64,000 bases of DNA from Streptomyces zingiberis (lineage in GTDB: Bacteria > Actinomycetota > Actinomycetes > Streptomycetales > Streptomycetaceae), in NCBI RefSeq assembly GCF_012034935.1, contig NZ_JAATEN010000004.1, positions 351,552 to 415,551 on the forward strand. The letters are read 5' to 3'. Both the position numbers and the translations under genes were made by a program. Below, piece after piece: positions 61,127 through 64,000 of the stretch (its first letter is position 1; each line of letters begins with the position of its first letter). The notes beneath the pieces were generated by a model. That model saw only the letters and a list, made by a program, of their open reading frames with translations. It did no database searches and was not told the origin of the DNA.

Positions 61127-61696
61127 TCATCGCCCGCGCCTGGAGTTCCGGTCGTCGGAGGGAGGGGCGAGGCCGGACCGGAGAAGGTCGAGGTAGTTGT
61201 CGATCGCGGCGGCCTGCCGCTCCGGCGGGTGCTCGCTGACGGCGTGGATCAGTCCGCACAGGAGCTTGAGCAGGTTCTCGCCGGTGAGGGCAGGGGCAGG
61301 GCGGACGCGGGCGAGCAGGTGGGAGGTGATGCCGACCAGCTCCCCCTTGGCCTGGTGCAGAGAGTCCGTCTCGTCGGACCCGGTGATCAGGACGTCGGTG
61401 AGGCCCGGTCGCGCCAGGGCCGCCAGGAGCGCCGTGCGGAGAAAGTCGAGGAGCGCTCTGCCGGGATCGGTGTGTCCGTCGGCTACGGCCGCCGCATCGA
61501 TGAGCTCCCGGACCGTCTCTTCCAGGACGGATTCCAGCATGACCCGCTGCGTGGGGAAGACCCGGTAGACCGTCCCGACCCCCACGCCGGCCCTGCGTGC
61601 GAGCTCGTTGAGGGTGAGGGCGCTCTCCCCGCCGATGACGGCGGTGCGTGCTTCTTCGAAGATCCTCTGCCTGTTGCGTGCGGCGTCCGACCTCAC
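61127..61696 (-). CDS. TetR-family regulator (hydrolase-linked)
   Basis: A 189-residue TetR regulator. HTH at about 25-55 (LTLNELARRAGVGVGTVYRVFPTQRVMLESV). GTG 61696 was chosen because AAGGAGG lies five bases before it; an extension to 61804 would cross the operators. Divergent from an alpha/beta hydrolase gene with two palindromes in the 91-base gap. Confidence 0.9.
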   Translation of the reverse strand: MRSDAARNRQRIFEEARTAVIGGESALTLNELARRAGVGVGTVYRVFPTQRVMLESVLEETVRELIDAAAVADGHTDPGRALLDFLRTALLAALARPGLTDVLITGSDETDSLHQAKGELVGITSHLLARVRPAPALTGENLLKLLCGLIHAVSEHPPERQAAAIDNYLDLLRSGLAPPSDDRNSRRGR

Positions 61697-61719
61697 GGTC
61701 CCTCCTTCGGCACTGTGTG

Positions 61720-61768
61720 GATAACTTATCAGGTTGGTGTTACGGTGAAGTGGATAGCCAATCCACTT
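61720..61768. promoter_or_regulatory. Two palindromes between divergent TetR and hydrolase genes
   Basis: GATAACTTATC (61720-61730) is a perfect palindrome about its centre, and AAGTGGAT / ATCCACTT (61748-61768, five-base spacer) is a second, ending 19 bases before the hydrolase GTG. Both contain GGAT-type half-sites (GTGGATA occurs in each). Likely operators of the TetR protein. Confidence 0.65.
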
Positions 61769-61787
61769 AGCTGCGTCAGGAGCAGTC

Positions 61788-62534
61788 GTGACCATTGTGT
61801 TCATTCATGGAGTACCGGAGACGCCCTCCGTCTGGAACGACGTCATGGGGCGGATCGACCGCCCCGCCACGACCCTGCGGCTTCCCGGATTCGGCGGTCC
61901 GCGCCCAGCTCACCTGGACGGAAAGGAGGCCTACGCCCACTGGCTGGCGAACGAGCTGCGTGCCCTCGGCGAGCCTGTCGATCTCGTGGGCCACGACTGG
62001 GGCGCGCACCTGGTGATGCGAATCGTCTCCGCCTACGACGTCCCGGTACGCAGCTGGGTGTCCGACGTCGCACACGGCTGGCACCCCGACTATCAGTGGC
62101 ACGAGGCGGCCACCCTCTTCCAGAAGAGCCCGGAGGGCGAGGAACTGCTCGCGTCGCTGCGCAGTGGAGCGCCCGGCAGCCCCACCTTCGGGGACTTCCT
62201 CCGCCCCCGGGGGATGAGCGCCGAACTGGCGACGGAAGTCGACACCGTCCACGACGAGGAGATGAGCGCCGCCATCCTGACGCTCTACCGCTCGGCCTGG
62301 CCCAACTTCTACACCGACTGGGGGAAGGACTTCGACCACCCCGCTCACGCGCCGGGGCTCGTCCTGGTCCCGACCGGCGATCCGATGGCACAGCCCGCGA
62401 TGGACCTGGACGTGGCCACGCGAGTCGGAGCACAGGCAGTGGAACTGCAGGACCTCACCCACTACTGGATGCTCCAGGATCCGGATCGGGGTGCGGAGGT
62501 CCTCACCCGATTCTGGGACTCCCGGCCCGAGTGA
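61788..62534 (+). CDS. Alpha/beta hydrolase (Asp-nucleophile type)
   Basis: A 248-residue alpha/beta hydrolase. FIHGVPETPSVWND holds the oxyanion HG. The nucleophile elbow is VGHDWGAH, an Asp nucleophile as in epoxide hydrolases and haloalkane dehalogenases rather than Ser. The catalytic His is in LTHYWM. GTG start 19 bases after the palindrome. Controlled by the divergent TetR gene; substrate unknown. Confidence 0.9.
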   Translation: MTIVFIHGVPETPSVWNDVMGRIDRPATTLRLPGFGGPRPAHLDGKEAYAHWLANELRALGEPVDLVGHDWGAHLVMRIVSAYDVPVRSWVSDVAHGWHPDYQWHEAATLFQKSPEGEELLASLRSGAPGSPTFGDFLRPRGMSAELATEVDTVHDEEMSAAILTLYRSAWPNFYTDWGKDFDHPAHAPGLVLVPTGDPMAQPAMDLDVATRVGAQAVELQDLTHYWMLQDPDRGAEVLTRFWDSRPE

Positions 62535-62999
62535 CGTCGGTCCCGGTGGACGACGTACTCGCGGTGACGAGGTGACTCGCGTGTGCGGCCGGCCACGTTG
62601 GGGGTGCCTCGTCGCGAGATGTTCATCCGCCGGCTTTCCGGACCACGCCACTCTCGGTTGTTGGCGTCGCCTGAATCGTGGTTCTGGCTCATTTTCCGTG
62701 CCACCGCCACGGACGGTCACCGAAACTACGATCACGAACGGAACGATGGGTGCCACGTTCCTCCTCGACCTGTTGTTCCACCAGGTCGACGGCGTCCAGG
62801 GTGAACAGGTCGTCGCCGATGCCGCATCGGCTCTGGTGAAAGCGCGGGAACGCGGCGGGTCAGGCCGTGAGTCGCGTCGTAGGAACCAGCGGCGAGACGG
62901 GACCGGTCGCCGGCGGGTTCGTCGGGGCAGGGGAGAACGGGACCACGGTGACGGGGCGGCGGGCGGCGGTAGGTTCGGCCCATGGCACCGCCCGACGCG
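62535..62999. other. Gene-free region with unplaced coding-like fragments
   Basis: About 465 bases with no intact gene. Open stretches such as LDLLFHQVDGVQGEQVVADAAS on the plus strand and the reverse frame opposite are too short and shifted to assign. Confidence 0.35.
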
Positions 63000-63235
63000 C
63001 CGGCGCCTGGGCACCTCGCCGGATCCGTGATCCGGAGTTGCACCGTCAGGCCATTCTGCGGGCTGCGGGCTGCGGCGTGCGCTTTCGCGGAGCGGGATTA
63101 TCACCGGGCCACGTTGCGCGATATTGCGGGTCGGGCGGGTGTCGTCCACGGCTCGGTACTGCGCCACTTCGGCAGCAAGGAGAGGTTGTTCCTGTCCGCG
63201 GTGCCTGGCACCCGTGATGTCGACGCACCCCCCGA
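63000..63235 (+). pseudogene. TetR regulator, frameshifted N-terminal fragment
   Basis: RDPELHRQAILRAA in one frame continues as RAAACAFAERDYHRATLRDIAGRAGVVHGSVLRHFGSKERLF in the next, giving a TetR HTH. The shift lies at a tandem GGGCTGC duplication (about 63058-63072), which adds seven bases. The ligand domain is missing: after about 63230 the sequence becomes an alpha/beta hydrolase tail. Confidence 0.65.
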
Positions 63236-63575
63236 GAACGTCTCCGGCGGCATGCACCTGTGGCAACTGGGCTTCTACCACCAGCCCCGACGCGATCGAC
63301 GAATACGTGCGCTGCTACTCCATTCCCGGCGGCATCCGCGCGATGCTCTCGATCTACCGGGCGATGCTCCTCGACGCCGAACAGAACCGGCAGGCCGCAC
63401 AGAAGAAGCTGGACATCCCGGTGCTGGCGCTCGGCGGATCCGCGTTCATCGGCGACCGCAACGAGTCCCAGATGCGGCTCCTGGCCCACGACGTCACCGG
63501 ATACGTCTTCGACGCCGGTCACGACCTCGCCGAGGAAGTACCGGACGAGATGGCCGAGGTGATGGTGCCTGGTAC
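63236..63575 (+). pseudogene. Alpha/beta hydrolase, C-terminal fragment with frameshift
   Basis: GGMHLWQLGFYHQP, then after one extra C in a CCCC run (63285-63288) DAIDEYVRCYSIPGGIRAML, AQKKLDIPVLALGG and HDLAEEVPDEMAEVM: the cap and C-terminal part of an epoxide-hydrolase-like protein. The N-terminal half with the nucleophile is absent. Fused directly to the TetR fragment by deletion. Confidence 0.65.
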
Positions 63576-63854
63576 CAAACTTTACACAGTCAAAATCCAT
63601 GATGCATCCCCTCTGAGACTCATCCCAGGTGGAGGCCGATACCCCATCGAATGCTGCCCGCGCACGGTCGTAGAGTATGCCGACGGGGTACCGGTGAACG
63701 CGAGTCGAGGGTTTCGAGAACGGGGGAGGGGTTCGGGTGGAGCGCAGCGGAACCCGTCACTACGGCGAGGCCGGCACCACTCGGCCAAACCTAACGGCCC
63801 GTCACTTTTGTTGCGAAGGCGACGGTTGAGATTCCCAAGCCCCACACAGGCCCC
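63576..63854. other. Subtelomeric DNA without a gene
   Basis: Between the hydrolase fragment and the terminal palindromes I see no gene. A reading frame stays open to the window end but its protein resembles nothing. AT-richer patches occur near 63580-63600 and 63800-63830. Confidence 0.5.
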
Positions 63855-63867
63855 GCGCACGATGCGC
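63855..63867. repeat. Telomeric palindrome V (GCGCA-CGA-TGCGC)
   Basis: Five-base arms with a three-base centre, the innermost of the palindromes recognised near the window end. Confidence 0.6.
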
Positions 63868-63882
63868 ACCCTCCCGGCCAGC

Positions 63883-63912
63883 GGGGACACTCGCGCAAGC
63901 GCGAGTGTCCCC
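63883..63912. repeat. Telomeric palindrome IV (30 bp)
   Basis: Perfect 14-base arms (63883-63896 and 63899-63912) with AA at the centre; the core is CGCGCAAGCGCG. It shares its last base with palindrome III. Confidence 0.85.
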
Positions 63913-63933
63913 AATTCGCGCTTGCGCGAATTG
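63912..63933. repeat. Telomeric palindrome III (22 bp)
   Basis: Perfect 10-base arms around TT; core GCGCTTGCGC, flanked by AATT on each side. Confidence 0.85.
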
Positions 63934-63946
63934 CTCTGCTTTTCTG

Positions 63947-63964
63947 AATTCCGCTTGCGGAATT
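63947..63964. repeat. Telomeric palindrome II (18 bp)
   Basis: AATTCCGCTTGCGGAATT: perfect 8-base arms around TT. Confidence 0.85.
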
Positions 63965-63966
63965 TC

Positions 63967-63988
63967 ATTCCCGCGCTTGCGCGGGAAT
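63967..63988. repeat. Telomeric palindrome I (22 bp), 12 bases from the window end
   Basis: Perfect 10-base arms around TT (ATTCCCGCGC / GCGCGGGAAT). Together with II-IV it gives the ladder of hairpins expected in the 3' overhang of a Streptomyces telomere, patched by Tpg and bound by Tap. The replicon end is probably at or close to position 64000. Confidence 0.85.
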
Positions 63989-64000
63989 ATGCGTGCCGCT

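Noticed and set aside
1..64000. CRISPR arrays, rRNA and tRNA genes
   Set aside because: No spaced direct-repeat array, no rRNA segments and no tRNA cloverleaf sequences were recognised.

Overview
The window is very GC-rich actinobacterial DNA and reads as Streptomyces. The evidence is extreme third-position GC, a tap-tpg telomere-maintenance pair, a tetrahydroxynaphthalene synthase operon, ceb and xyl sugar loci in their usual Streptomyces arrangements, and two genes with a rare TTA codon. The last ~150 bases form a ladder of short perfect palindromes with two-base centres, the signature of a linear-replicon telomere. The window is therefore most likely the right arm of a linear chromosome running out to, or very near, its end.

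Left part (1-33 kb), mostly conserved arm genes: a universal stress protein (cut by the window edge) and a HAD phosphatase; a complete cellobiose locus (cebE-cebF-cebG-bglC on the minus strand, cebR divergent, two CebR boxes between); an acetoacetate-decarboxylase-fold protein, a DUF5133 gene with a TTA codon and a DUF1360 membrane protein; a two-gene sensor/SpoIIE phosphatase operon; a PrmC-like methyltransferase and several small conserved proteins; the rppA-P450-cupin operon for flaviolin-type pigment (15.5-18.6 kb); a VanZ protein; a xylFGH-ROK operon (19.8-24.2 kb) divergent from a methyltransferase; a formaldehyde dehydrogenase, an OsmC protein, a second universal stress protein and a K+ channel; then a ThiF-like E1 enzyme, an unrecognised protein and a luciferase-like oxidoreductase.

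Middle (33.6-43.2 kb), the most unusual segment: two tandem formylglycine-enzyme-like proteins, a convergent ATP-grasp ligase, and a mostly overlapping or abutting plus-strand series of FemAB/GNAT-like transferase, AMP-ligase, acyl carrier protein, a carrier-like protein without the phosphopantetheine serine, a beta-lactamase-fold protein with Cys at the nucleophile position, and a cytochrome P450. There is no modular NRPS or PKS. I infer a carrier-protein-based pathway that joins amino-acid-like units using stand-alone enzymes. The product is unknown.

Right part (43-64 kb), subtelomeric: a small secreted protein, tap and tpg, a TmrB-like kinase, a HemN-like radical SAM enzyme translationally linked to a two-domain glycosyltransferase with a TTA codon, three TetR regulators each beside palindromic operators and a likely target (SDR, S15 peptidase, alpha/beta hydrolase), an amidase and a HIT protein. 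Among them lie gene remnants (MerR and IS5-type transposase fragments, hydrolase tails, a frameshifted TetR fused to a hydrolase tail). The density of debris rises towards the terminal palindromes, as expected for a recombining chromosome end.
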